Assembly: GCA_022824305.1 (NCBI GenBank)
Contig: JAJEAD010000063.1
Span: 1-64,000, forward strand
Length of the DNA stretch: 64,000 bases
Direction of reading: 5' to 3'
DNA from: Gammaproteobacteria bacterium
GTDB lineage: Bacteria; Pseudomonadota; Gammaproteobacteria; HK1
A model generated the notes under the pieces. That model searched no databases. It was not told where the DNA came from and saw only the letters and a program-made list of their open reading frames with translations. A program made the translations under genes and the position numbers. Positions within the stretch are counted from its first letter, which is position 1; every line of letters starts with the position of its first letter. Below, piece after piece: positions 52,517 through 61,578 of this stretch.

Positions 52517-53539
52517 TCAGCCGCGTGCGTAGCCGAGCAGGGTGTCGTGGAGCGACTTCGGTATCGTGACCCCCTCCGTCGGGGTCCGGGTCCGGGCGCT
52601 GTAGCGCCTCTGTGAAGGCAGCCGGGTGCCCTCCAGCTCGAGGATGCGGGCGAAGAGCTTCTCCGCGTGCGCGAGCTGGGCGCCGCGGTCGCCGTGGGCG
52701 ACGCATCGCAGCGGGTCGATCGCGATCATGAAGTGTCCCCCGAGGCCGCCCACGCTGTCGTCGGGGTCGCGCGCATACTCCTCGAACCCGAAGACCTCGC
52801 CGATCAGGGCGCCCGCGAGGAGCTCCACCATGAGGGCGATGGAAGAGCCCTTGTATCCGCCGAAGGGGAGCTGCGCGCCGGCGAGCGCGGCGTCGGGGTC
52901 GGTCGTCGCATTTCCATCGGAATCGATCGCCCAGCCTTCGGGCAACGCGCGCCCGTCGCGCTTGTGGATCATGATCTCGCCGCGCGCGCTCACGCTCGAG
53001 GACTGATCGAAGACGAGCGGGGGCTGCCCGTCCCGAGGCCACGCGAAGGCCATGGGGTTGGTGCCGTAGAGGGGCTTCGTGCCGCCGGCCGGGGCCATGA
53101 AGCAGATGGAGCTGGTGAACGCGAAGGCGACGAGGCCGCGCTCGGCCATCCGCTCCACCTCCGGCCACAGGGCCCCGATGTGAAAGGTGTTCAGGATGGC
53201 CTGCGCCGCGATCCCCTGCGCGCTGGCCTTCTCGGTCAGGGGATCGGCGCCGACCTCGAGCGCGAGGGGGGCGAACCCCCGGCACGAGTCCACCTGCACC
53301 ACGGCGGGAGCGAGGTCCCGCACCACGGGCACCGCTTTCACGTCGACCCTTCCCTTCACGATGGTCCGCACGTAGAAGGGAATGCGAAAGAGTCCGTGCG
53401 ACTTTGCGCCGTCGCGCTCCGCCCTGCGGATGTTGTCGGCGATGGCGCGCGCCTGCTCGGCGGACGCGCCGTGGGCGCGGAGCGCCCCGGTCGCCAGGCG
53501 GTGCACCTCGTCGAGGTCGAGTCTCACTTCGTCGCTCAT
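52517..53539 (-). CDS. LDH2/malate dehydrogenase-type NAD(P) oxidoreductase
   Basis: A 340-residue member of the LDH2/MDG2 family, which includes ureidoglycolate, sulfolactate and delta-1-piperideine-2-carboxylate oxidoreductases. Motifs AKSHGLFRIPFYV, the NTFHIGALWPEVERMAERG active-site region (His in FHIG), GTNPMAFAWPR and GGYKGSSIALMVELL are present. GGGAGAAC precedes the ATG at 53539. The neighbouring genes do not decide the substrate, though sulfolactate (ComC-like) would fit the organosulfur theme. Confidence 0.87.
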   Translation of the reverse strand: MSDEVRLDLDEVHRLATGALRAHGASAEQARAIADNIRRAERDGAKSHGLFRIPFYVRTIVKGRVDVKAVPVVRDLAPAVVQVDSCRGFAPLALEVGADPLTEKASAQGIAAQAILNTFHIGALWPEVERMAERGLVAFAFTSSICFMAPAGGTKPLYGTNPMAFAWPRDGQPPLVFDQSSSVSARGEIMIHKRDGRALPEGWAIDSDGNATTDPDAALAGAQLPFGGYKGSSIALMVELLAGALIGEVFGFEEYARDPDDSVGGLGGHFMIAIDPLRCVAHGDRGAQLAHAEKLFARILELEGTRLPSQRRYSARTRTPTEGVTIPKSLHDTLLGYARG

Positions 53540-53760
53540 GTCTTCGTTCTCCCGCTGCTCGCGCCCGCCCCGTCCGCCCGGGCGCAGTGTTTCACTGATG
53601 TTCGGCCGCTTCGGGCGCCGGAATGCCGTGCCGGCGCTCGCCCGGGCGCGATGGACGCTGAAGTCGTGGCCGGCATCAGGGCGAAGTGTCTCGACGGATC
53701 ACGGCCGGCCGCCGCGCGCAATGGGCGTCCGCCGGCCAGGGAATCGGCAAGACACCGCAC

Positions 53761-54453
53761 CTACAGGGAGGCGGCGGCATCGCGGTCGGCGAAGACCACC
53801 GCCCGGTCCCGGGACACCCGACCCGCCGGTATGCTCGCATCGCCGTCGCGAAGGCGGCGCAGCATCTCCGCCTTGCCCGCGCCGGTGAGCAGCCAGAGGA
53901 CGGTGCGCGCACGGTTCAGCGCCGGATAGGTGAGGGTCATCCGCCGGCAGCCCTGGTAGGGCGCCGCGGTCATCGCGACATCGGTGTCGCTGACCTCGAG
54001 CACCGCGTCTCCCGGCACCAGCGACGCGGTGTGACCGTCGCCCCCCATGCCGAGGTGCACGACGTCGAGGGTCGCCGGCCGTCCGGCGCGCGCGGCGAGA
54101 AGCGCGGCGTAGGCGCGCGCCGCGGCGTCCAGGTCCGGCGCCTCCACCGGCATCGCGTGCACCTGGTCGCCCGGGACCGGCACCCGGCAGACGAGGCTCG
54201 CTTGGAGGTGGGTGAGGTTGCGTTCCTCGCTGCCCGCGGGAGCGACCCGCTCGTCCACCTGGAAGAGCTCGACGGCCTCCCAGGGGAGGTCTCCGGAGTC
54301 CAGAAACCCGAGCATCCGCCAGGGCGTGGAGCCTCCGCTGAGGGCGAGCGAGAAGCGCTTCCGGGCCGCGATCGCCGCTCGCGCCTCGTCGACGAGGAAG
54401 CGCGCGGCCTCGCGCGCCACCGCCCCGGCGTCGTCCATGATCCTGATGTCCAC
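53761..54453 (-). CDS. pgl: 6-phosphogluconolactonase
   Basis: Hydrolyses 6-phosphogluconolactone in the oxidative pentose phosphate pathway, cytoplasmic, 230 residues. FSLALSGGSTPWRMLGFL, LFQVDERVAP, HLGMGGDGHTASLVPG (catalytic region) and RMTLTYPALNRARTVLWLLTGAGKAEML are family hallmarks. The GTG at 54453 gives a normal start; ATG 54438 is an alternative. It diverges from fbiC. Glucose-6-phosphate dehydrogenase, the source of its substrate, is not in the window; some F420 producers use an F420-dependent version of that enzyme. Confidence 0.88.
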   Translation of the reverse strand: MDIRIMDDAGAVAREAARFLVDEARAAIAARKRFSLALSGGSTPWRMLGFLDSGDLPWEAVELFQVDERVAPAGSEERNLTHLQASLVCRVPVPGDQVHAMPVEAPDLDAAARAYAALLAARAGRPATLDVVHLGMGGDGHTASLVPGDAVLEVSDTDVAMTAAPYQGCRRMTLTYPALNRARTVLWLLTGAGKAEMLRRLRDGDASIPAGRVSRDRAVVFADRDAAASL

Positions 54454-54574
54454 CTGCCCCTCCGACGCGCTACGAAATTGCCTTCCGGACGGATATAGTG
54501 CTCCACCACTCGGGCGGGGGAACCTATTCTGCCGCAGCCCGGGAGCATTTTGGGTACCGGGGAAGAGGTCGACA

Positions 54575-57070
54575 ATGCCCGACAGCACCGAGCGCGCACT
54601 CGCGCGCGCCGCCGGGGGGGAACGGCTGAGCGATGTCCGCCTCCTCGACCTCGCGGAGCGGGCCCCGTTGGAGAGCGTGTGCGCCGCGGCGCGGAGCTCT
54701 CGCGACCTCGCCCACGCCGGCCGGGTGAGCTACTCCCGCAAGGTGTTCATTCCCCTTACCCGCCTGTGCCGCGACGTGTGCCACTACTGCACCTTCGCGC
54801 AGACCCCGCGCCGCCTCGACGCCCCCTTCCTCCTGCCCGAGCAGGTGCTGGAGATCGCCGAAGCGGGGGCTGACGCCGGCTGCCACGAAGCGCTCTTCAC
54901 CCTGGGCGACCGCCCCGAGGACCGCTACCGGGCGGCCCGCGACGCGCTCTCCGAGCTCGGCCACGACTCCACCCTCTCCTATCTCGAGGCGATGGCCCGC
55001 CTGGTGTTCGAACGCACCGGCCTGCTCCCCCACCTCAATCCCGGGCTGATGAGCGCGGACGAGCTCGGGCGTTTCCGGCGCGTGTCGGTGTCCTCGGGCA
55101 TCATGCTGGAGTCGGTGTCCGAGCGCCTCTGCGAGAAGGGCGGCCCCCACTACGGCTCGCCCGACAAGCGGCCCGGACGGCGTCTCGCGACCCTGCACGC
55201 CGCGGGCGAGGCGGCGGTGCCCTTCACCACCGGCATCCTCATCGGCATCGGGGAAACCAGGCGCGAGCGAGTGGAGTCGCTGCTCGCGCTCCGCGCCGTG
55301 CACGAGCGTCACGGGCATATCCAGGAGGTCATCGTCCAGAACTTCCGGGCCAAGCCGGACACCCTGATGGCCGAGGCTCCCGAGCCTTCGCTCGGCGAGC
55401 ACTGCTTCAGCATCGCGATGGCGCGCCTGGTCTTCGGCCCGCGGATGAACGTGCAGGCGCCCCCCAACCTTCAGCCCGACGCGCTTGCCGCCCTCGTCGA
55501 TGCCGGGATCAACGACTGGGGCGGCGTGTCCCCGGTCACTCCCGATCACGTGAACCCGGAGGCGCCCTGGCCCCACCTTCGGGAGCTCGAGCGCGAGACC
55601 AACGCCACGGGGCGCGAGCTCGTGCAGCGCCTCGCGGTGTATCCGGACTACTGCCGGGACCGGGCGCGCTGGCTGGACCCCGTCTTCCATGCCCCCGTGC
55701 TGGACCGCATCGACGCGTCCGGCTTCGTGCGCGACACGCAGTGGACCGCGGGCGCCGCGAGCATCCCCGCGGACGCGGCGGCGCGGCGCGGCGCCTCCGG
55801 CGCGCGGAGCAGCGGAGTCCGGCAAGTCCTGGCCCGGGTCGCCGGCGGCGAGGCGCTGGACGAGGCGGAGGTGATCCGTCTCTTCGAGGCGCGCGGCCCG
55901 GACTTCGCGCAAGTGTGCGAGGCCGCGGACCGGCTGCGCGCGCGGCGCGCCGGCGACGAGGTCAGCTACGTCGTCACCCGCAACATCAACTACACCAACG
56001 TGTGCTACTTCAAGTGCGGGTTCTGCGCCTTCTCCAAGGGAAAGCTGAGCGAGAATCTCCGCGGGCGGCCCTACGACCTCGCGCACGAGGAGATCGCGAG
56101 GCGGAGCGAGGAGGCCTGGGCCCGCGGCGCTACCGAGGTGTGCATGCAGGGCGGCATCCACCCCGAGTACACGGGCGAGACCTACCTGGAGATATGCCGC
56201 ACGGTGAAGGCGGCGGCGCCCGGGATCCACGTGCACGCCTTCTCGCCGCTGGAGGTGTGGCAGGGCGCGGCGACGCTCGGCCTCGACCTCGCGACCTATC
56301 TCGACCGCCTCAAGGCGGCGGGGCTCGGCTCCCTGCCCGGCACCGCGGCGGAGATCCTCGACGACGAGGTTCGCGCGGTGCTGTGCCCGGACAAGATCCG
56401 CACCGGACAGTGGCTGGAAGTCATGGAAACGGCGCACCGGGCCGGACTGCGCTCGACCGCGACCATCATGTTCGGCCACGTCGACAACCCGCGGAGCTGG
56501 GCGCGGCACCTGCTGCGGGTGCGCGAAGTGCAGGCGCGCACCGGCGGATTCACCGAGTTCGTGCCGCTCGCCTTCGTGCACATGGAAGCCCCCATCTACC
56601 TCCGGGGCCGGGCGCGCCGGGGTCCGACCTACCGGGAAGCGGTGCTCATGCACGCGGTGGCGCGCCTGGTGCTCGATCCCCACATCACGAACATCCAGAC
56701 CTCCTGGGTCAAGATGGGACCGGACGGCGCGAGGGCCTGCCTGGAGGCGGGCGCGAACGACCTCGGGGGCACCCTGATGAACGAGAGCATCACCCGCGCC
56801 GCGGGGGCTTCCCACGGCGAGGAGATGGCTCCCGAGCGCATGGAGGCCCTCATCCGCTCCCTGGGGCGGCGTCCCCGCCAGCGCACCACCCTCTACGCGA
56901 GCACGCCGCCGGAGCGCTACCGGGCCTCCTTCGCGGCGCCCGCGCTCCGGGAGGTGGTGAAGAACCCGGCGCGGCGCTACGAGCGCGGGCGCGTGCGGCG
57001 CCCGCTCCTGCGCCCCGGACTCGCTTCCGACGCCCCGATGGATTCCGCGGCGGGACGCCGGGCGAAGTGA
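54575..57070 (+). CDS. fbiC: FO synthase, CofG-CofH fusion (FbiC)
   Basis: Bifunctional radical SAM enzyme that makes FO, the deazaflavin chromophore of F420, from tyrosine and 5-amino-6-ribitylaminouracil. 831 residues. The CofG half has iron-sulfur cysteines C65, C69 and C72 (CRDVCHYC) in the first 400 residues; the CofH half has C477, C481 and C484 (CYFKCGFC) with MQGGIHPEYTGETYLEI and TTLYASTPPER. A linker of about 40 residues joins them. The ATG at 54575 is preceded by AGAGG. First gene of the fbiC-cofE-cofD run. Confidence 0.95.
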   Translation: MPDSTERALARAAGGERLSDVRLLDLAERAPLESVCAAARSSRDLAHAGRVSYSRKVFIPLTRLCRDVCHYCTFAQTPRRLDAPFLLPEQVLEIAEAGADAGCHEALFTLGDRPEDRYRAARDALSELGHDSTLSYLEAMARLVFERTGLLPHLNPGLMSADELGRFRRVSVSSGIMLESVSERLCEKGGPHYGSPDKRPGRRLATLHAAGEAAVPFTTGILIGIGETRRERVESLLALRAVHERHGHIQEVIVQNFRAKPDTLMAEAPEPSLGEHCFSIAMARLVFGPRMNVQAPPNLQPDALAALVDAGINDWGGVSPVTPDHVNPEAPWPHLRELERETNATGRELVQRLAVYPDYCRDRARWLDPVFHAPVLDRIDASGFVRDTQWTAGAASIPADAAARRGASGARSSGVRQVLARVAGGEALDEAEVIRLFEARGPDFAQVCEAADRLRARRAGDEVSYVVTRNINYTNVCYFKCGFCAFSKGKLSENLRGRPYDLAHEEIARRSEEAWARGATEVCMQGGIHPEYTGETYLEICRTVKAAAPGIHVHAFSPLEVWQGAATLGLDLATYLDRLKAAGLGSLPGTAAEILDDEVRAVLCPDKIRTGQWLEVMETAHRAGLRSTATIMFGHVDNPRSWARHLLRVREVQARTGGFTEFVPLAFVHMEAPIYLRGRARRGPTYREAVLMHAVARLVLDPHITNIQTSWVKMGPDGARACLEAGANDLGGTLMNESITRAAGASHGEEMAPERMEALIRSLGRRPRQRTTLYASTPPERYRASFAAPALREVVKNPARRYERGRVRRPLLRPGLASDAPMDSAAGRRAK

Positions 57071-57103
57071 AGCGGCCGACCTGCCGGGCCTGACCGGGCG
57101 GTC

Positions 57104-57883
57104 ATGGACCCGAACCTGCGCACCCTGACGGTCTGCGCGGTGCCGGGGGTGCCGCTGGTCGCGCCGGGCGACGACCTCGGCGCGCTCCTCGTCGCGGCGC
57201 TCGATGCGGCCGGAGTCGCGCTCCGCGACGGCGACGTGGCGGTGGTCGCCCAGAAGATCGTCTCCAAGGCACAGGGCCGCTACGCCTACCTGGACGAGCA
57301 CCCGCCCTCTCCTCGCGCCCGCGCCCTCGCCGAAGCCACCGGCAAGGACCCGAGGCTGGTCGAAATCATCCTCTCGGAGTCGAGCGAAGTGGTCGCGCAC
57401 GGACCGAACCTCATCGTCGCCGAGCACCGCAGCGGCCACGTCATGGCGAACGCCGGGGTGGATCGTTCCAACATCCGGAGCGATGCGGGCCGCGAGCGCG
57501 TCCTCCTCCTGCCCGAGGCGCCCGACGCGGCCTGCGAATCCCTCCGGCGCGTCTTCGAGCGCCGCTTCGGGGTGCGCGTCGCGACGGTGGTGAGCGACAG
57601 CGTGGGCCGGCCCTGGCGGACGGGGACGGTGGGGCTGGCGCTCGGCTGCGCCGGCCTGCCCGCGCTCGAGGATCTCCGGGGCCGACCCGACCTGCACGGC
57701 CGGCCGCTCGAGGTGAGCCTCACCGCCCTTGCCGACTCGCTCGCCGCCGCCGCCGGCCTCGTGATGGGCGAAGGCGACGAGGGCCTGCCCTTCGCGGTGG
57801 TGCGCGGCGCGCGCTGGCAGGGCCCGCCCGCCCCGGCTCGCGCGCTGCTGCGGGACCGGGAGCTCGACCTCTTCCGCCGGTGA
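57104..57883 (+). CDS. cofE: Coenzyme F420-0:L-glutamate ligase
   Basis: CofE adds glutamate residues to F420-0 using GTP. 259 residues without the C-terminal nitroreductase-like domain found in actinobacterial FbiB. Signatures are GDVAVVAQKIVSKAQGR, ESSEVVAHGPNLIVAEHRSGHVMANAGVDRSN, VVSDSVGRPWRTGTVGLALGCAGLP and the closing MGEGDEGLPFAVVRG. Its end overlaps the start of cofD as GTGA. Confidence 0.93.
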   Translation: MDPNLRTLTVCAVPGVPLVAPGDDLGALLVAALDAAGVALRDGDVAVVAQKIVSKAQGRYAYLDEHPPSPRARALAEATGKDPRLVEIILSESSEVVAHGPNLIVAEHRSGHVMANAGVDRSNIRSDAGRERVLLLPEAPDAACESLRRVFERRFGVRVATVVSDSVGRPWRTGTVGLALGCAGLPALEDLRGRPDLHGRPLEVSLTALADSLAAAAGLVMGEGDEGLPFAVVRGARWQGPPAPARALLRDRELDLFRR

Positions 57884-58833
57884 CGGCGCACCGGACACGG
57901 GTGGTCGCCCTCTCCGGCGGCATCGGCGGCGCGAAGCTCGCGCTCGGCCTGTCCCGGCTCGTGCCGGGCGAAGACCTCGTGATAGTCGCCAACACCGGCG
58001 ACGACTTCGAGCACCTGGGACTGCACATCTCGCCCGACGTCGACACCCTCATGTACACCCTGGCGGGGCTCGCCAACCTCGACGCGGGATGGGGCCGCGC
58101 GGGCGAGACCTGGACCTTCATGTCCGCGCTCGAGAGACTCGGAGGCGAAACGTGGTTCCTGCTCGGCGACGGGGACCTCGCCACCCACGTCGAGCGCACC
58201 CGCCGCCTCGCGGCGGGCGAAGCCTTGAGCGCCGTCACCGCCGACTTCTGCCGGCGACTGGGCGTAGCCCCCCGCCTGCTGCCGATGTCCGATGACCCGG
58301 TACGCACCGTGGTCGAGACACCGCAGGGCGAGCTCGACTTTCAGCGCTACTTCGTGGAGCGGAGCTGCGAACCCGTGGTCCGAAGCCTGCGCTTCGCCGG
58401 CGCCGAGCAGGCGCGGCCCCACCCGGAGTGGCTGCGGGAGGCCGCCCGACCCGACACCGCCGCCATCGTCATCTGCCCCTCCAACCCCTTCATCAGCATC
58501 GACCCCATCCTGGCCCTGCCGGGGGCGAGAGAAGCGCTGCGCGCCGCGACGGCGCCGGTAATCGCGGTGTCCCCCGTCGTTGCGGGCGACGCGATCAAGG
58601 GCCCCACCGCGAAGATGATGCGCGAGCTCGGACTGCCCGTCACCGCCCACGCCGTCGCCGCCCACTACGCCGGACTCATCGACGGCTACGTGCTCGACGA
58701 GGCCGATGCCAGCGAGGCGGACCAAATCGCCGTGCCCTGTCGGACGACGGCGACCCTGATGCGCGATGAATCGGACAAGGTCCGCCTGGCGGCCGAAGTT
58801 CTCCGCTTCGCCGAGGCGCTGAACCGGGGCTGA
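57880..58833 (+). CDS. cofD: 2-phospho-L-lactate transferase
   Basis: CofD/FbiA transfers the phospholactyl (or phosphoenolpyruvyl) group to FO to form F420-0 (or its dehydro form). 317 residues from the GTG at 57880. VVALSGGIGGAKLALGLSRL, VIVANTGDDFEHLGLHISPDVDT, WFLLGDGDLATHVERTRRLAAGE and VICPSNPFISIDPILALPG are family motifs. With fbiC, cofE and cofC it completes the F420 pathway from FO to polyglutamylated F420. Confidence 0.94.
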   Translation: MTAHRTRVVALSGGIGGAKLALGLSRLVPGEDLVIVANTGDDFEHLGLHISPDVDTLMYTLAGLANLDAGWGRAGETWTFMSALERLGGETWFLLGDGDLATHVERTRRLAAGEALSAVTADFCRRLGVAPRLLPMSDDPVRTVVETPQGELDFQRYFVERSCEPVVRSLRFAGAEQARPHPEWLREAARPDTAAIVICPSNPFISIDPILALPGAREALRAATAPVIAVSPVVAGDAIKGPTAKMMRELGLPVTAHAVAAHYAGLIDGYVLDEADASEADQIAVPCRTTATLMRDESDKVRLAAEVLRFAEALNRG

Positions 58834-58935
58834 TTGTCAGATCGCGGACCGAAAACGGCTCGAACGCGTGCTCCGGCCGTGAACCCCCGCGCCGGCACCC
58901 CTTCCCGCAGCCAGGAACGAGCCTCGAAAAGGGGG

Positions 58936-59190
58936 CTATGGCACGAGAAGCTCTACGGCGGCAAACGCCACTCCCACTGCCGCCGGAATGGCCACCCCCG
59001 ATGCGCTGACGATCCCGATGAGGAACCACACCTTGACCTTCTGGATGTCCTCGTGTGTCGCCATGAACCCCATCCGTGTCTCGATTCGTGCGAGGCGTTC
59101 GCCGATTTCCCGGATCTCGCGATCATGACCATTACCGCTCCCGGGATTAGAAGCACTCGCGGCTGGATCGATCCCGACTGCGCTACTCAC
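58936..59190 (-). CDS. Small membrane protein with coiled-coil N-terminus
   Basis: A putative 84-residue protein from a GTG at 59190. REIREIGERLARIETRMGFMATHEDIQKV forms an amphipathic or coiled helix, followed by one or two hydrophobic segments (WFLIGIVSASGVAIPAAVGVAFAAVEL). This layout (coiled coil plus short membrane anchor) is seen in phage-associated and toxin-like small proteins. The start is uncertain; the frame is open to 59286. Not recognised. Confidence 0.4.
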   Translation of the reverse strand: MSSAVGIDPAASASNPGSGNGHDREIREIGERLARIETRMGFMATHEDIQKVKVWFLIGIVSASGVAIPAAVGVAFAAVELLVP

Positions 59191-59559
59191 GAGTTTTCGC
59201 CAACCCTTCCGACGATCGTGACGAAATCCAGCCCGCGACGCGGGTACCATCGAGAGCGATGCCGTACGGTCGCGGGACACACGCACAGTCTAGCGTGCCC
59301 CGGGAGGCGCAGGAATCGGCCACTTGCTCGAATCCGCGTCGACGCTGACCTGCATGTTAACGACCGATCTTCTTAGCTATCCCCTTGCCGCCACTAGCCT
59401 GAAGGCTGATTTTGCCGCCTGTCACAACCCGTTTCGCGACGAGCGCCCCATAACTCCGGCCGGATATTTGCAGGCACCGAACCGCGCCCGAGCCCTCATC
59501 GACGCGCATTGCGCATCGCAACCGGGCTCCTACGCGATGGCAAAGCTTGTCGTATTGGC
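59191..59559. other. Intergenic region in lower-GC patch
   Basis: No gene is supported. The sequence is visibly less GC-rich than the F420 operon to the left. A plus-strand frame (59324-59665) resembles nothing and runs into the next gene in antisense. Confidence 0.4.
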
Positions 59560-61119
59560 TCAGCGCTCTTCGCTTGCAGTCCGGTTCCTCCTGTTCTCCA
59601 AGAATTTCATCCAGTTCGATGAGACGGACAGCTTGTTGATCTGCCTGATCTGCTCATTGGCGTAACGGACGATGAGCTTTCGCTGCAATCTGTCGACTTC
59701 CTCGATCAGCGCCGATTCAAGTACGATGGGTGTCAATGCCTTGTCGATTGCCTCCTGAAACCGAGCCGGTGTTCGGGAAAGACGGTCTTCCAATTCCTTG
59801 ATGACCGGCGTCATCCGGGATTCCAATTTCTTCTTCAGTGCCCGCTCGACGCGATGCAGTTGGCCACGTTTCCATTTCGACGGGTTTGCCCCGGATACAA
59901 TGAACGCCGCCAACGCCGTCGCTGCTGCCACTGCCAGACCGGGAGGCGATAGAAGCACCGTCACGTTGACAACGCCGACGGCGGCCAAGCCCAACGTACC
60001 CATGATGCCGATGGTCCCGACCGTCCGAACACTTTTCGCCGTCTTCAGTCCCAGGATTTTTCCCCGGATTCCGAGCGATAGCGGTTCGATCAAGCGTCCC
60101 GCACCGCTCATTGATATCGACCCCAGGGTCACACGTTGAAGCGCAGTCATTTCGGCTCCAAGGGAGTCCAGTTCCGCTTGCCACTCGTCCAACAACCGCT
60201 CATAGCGCCGGTGAAACCGGTCGAGTTTCTTGTCGATCAAGGTCTCGGCCATGGCCTCGCCCCTGAGTGACCAGAACTCCGATTCCTCCCAAGCGGCAAG
60301 ATCCATCTCCTCGCGGAGTGCGAGCAGAATGCTGTCAGCCACGGTGTCGCGAAGTTCCCGCACCTCATCCTTGATCTGATCAATTTGTGAGGCAATGCGC
60401 TGGTCGATCGATTGGAGGCGCAAGTCCATCTGCTGCTTGTAGGCGTCAGTGACACGTGTCAGGTGTTGTTGCGCGACATTGGTATCCTGCTGCTCGACCA
60501 GGTGAAGATAGGCTTGCAGTTCGGAGAGGACGCTATGCTTGGCGCACTCCAGTTCGCGTGCAATCGTCTCGGCGTCCTCGTCCTCGATCGCGCGCAACAG
60601 GTCGTGCTGTTGGTAGACCAAGGCGAATGTCTTCAAGGCATCGCTTCGCCGACTTGCCGGAAACACGCGCCGGGAATCCGCCAGCGGTGCCAGCCACCCC
60701 GTCGGCGCCGGTTGGTCTTCTGCGCGAGGCGCAGCACCGGGGAGGCCGATGGCGGCGGCAATATCGCCGGTCAACTTGGCGCGGTCGTCGTGCTGTAAGG
60801 CGAACAGGGGTTGAAGCAGGTCCAGGAGGGCGCGGCGGGTGGTGAGGTCCATTTGGTCGGCGCAGTCGCGCAACCGAGCCAACGCCAGATCATATGTGAT
60901 CTTCTTGTCCAGGCTTTGCAGGATCAGATAACTCGCGACCGAGGCGCTTTCGGTGAGTTCGGCTAGATTGTTGGCAAACACGGCGAGCTCGGTGTACTCG
61001 GCCAGTGTCACGTGCCTGTCGTAGTGCGTGATGGCCGCGGCCAACTGACAAAGCGCGTGGCCGGGAGTGGTCGTCTTGATCAACGGCGAGAGGTCGATCT
61101 TCTTCGTAAGCTTCATCAC
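59560..61119 (-). CDS. Coiled-coil membrane-associated protein of unknown function
   Basis: A 519-residue protein not assigned to a family. Residues 18-130 are helical with HALCQLAAAITHYDRHVTLAEYTELAVFANNL, faintly like a TerB-type domain. Residues 210-330 are long charged helices (coiled-coil-like). Residues 365-410 form a hydrophobic hairpin (GTIGIMGTLGLAAVGVV and GLAVAAATALAAFIVSG), and the last 110 residues are again charged helices. The architecture resembles the stalk and paddle of bacterial dynamin-like proteins, but no GTPase motif exists. It stands alone in a lower-GC patch next to a Uma2 nuclease, consistent with a defence or mobile cargo gene. Confidence 0.65.
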   Translation of the reverse strand: MMKLTKKIDLSPLIKTTTPGHALCQLAAAITHYDRHVTLAEYTELAVFANNLAELTESASVASYLILQSLDKKITYDLALARLRDCADQMDLTTRRALLDLLQPLFALQHDDRAKLTGDIAAAIGLPGAAPRAEDQPAPTGWLAPLADSRRVFPASRRSDALKTFALVYQQHDLLRAIEDEDAETIARELECAKHSVLSELQAYLHLVEQQDTNVAQQHLTRVTDAYKQQMDLRLQSIDQRIASQIDQIKDEVRELRDTVADSILLALREEMDLAAWEESEFWSLRGEAMAETLIDKKLDRFHRRYERLLDEWQAELDSLGAEMTALQRVTLGSISMSGAGRLIEPLSLGIRGKILGLKTAKSVRTVGTIGIMGTLGLAAVGVVNVTVLLSPPGLAVAAATALAAFIVSGANPSKWKRGQLHRVERALKKKLESRMTPVIKELEDRLSRTPARFQEAIDKALTPIVLESALIEEVDRLQRKLIVRYANEQIRQINKLSVSSNWMKFLENRRNRTASEER

Positions 61120-61578
61120 TCAACCAACCTGTCATTGAGGCAGAATTCCGTACTGACAGCGCCTTTCGTTTAGCGCCAAGCGACGCATTACGGCATGCCG
61201 CAGAATTGGTCGATTCTACGCACACACCGGCGGCCCGAGAGAGGTCGGGCCACCGCGACCGCCATGCGGCAAGCCTCCCTAAAGGCCGAATCCGCTCGCG
61301 TGTCGCTTGATGACTCTAGCACGGGAATCGGCCCTGCCACGGCCAAACGCGCCCGATGAAGATCGCGCGTGACACGAATGTCTCGTATCTGAGCCGCTCT
61401 CTCCCTTCGGTCCTTCAGGAGTGCATGGCTCGATGCCACCAACCCACCGCTGGCGCGCTCCTCCGGCGAAAGGGGCAAGCCATCGCGTGCCGTCACGCCC
61501 GCGAGATTTTCCGGCTTCACCTTCGTCGGGTTCGCCCCGAGCATCATCCGGGAGGCGTATGCGATGTCTCCCGCGAGG
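61120..61578. other. Intergenic region in lower-GC patch
   Basis: A minus-strand frame continues through here (SPEERASGGLVASSHALLKDRRERAAQIRDIRVTRD) but has no good start or recognised family. It is most likely not coding or a remnant. Confidence 0.35.

Noticed and set aside
54524-57898. Very long minus-strand open frame (1124 codons) opposite fbiC and cofE
   Set aside because: It has low-complexity, His/Arg/Val/Gly-rich composition and is the antisense shadow of well-recognised F420 genes; no motif supports it.
59560-61119. A dynamin-like GTPase
   Set aside because: The helical architecture fits, but no P-loop (GxxxxGKS/T) or other GTPase motif is present.
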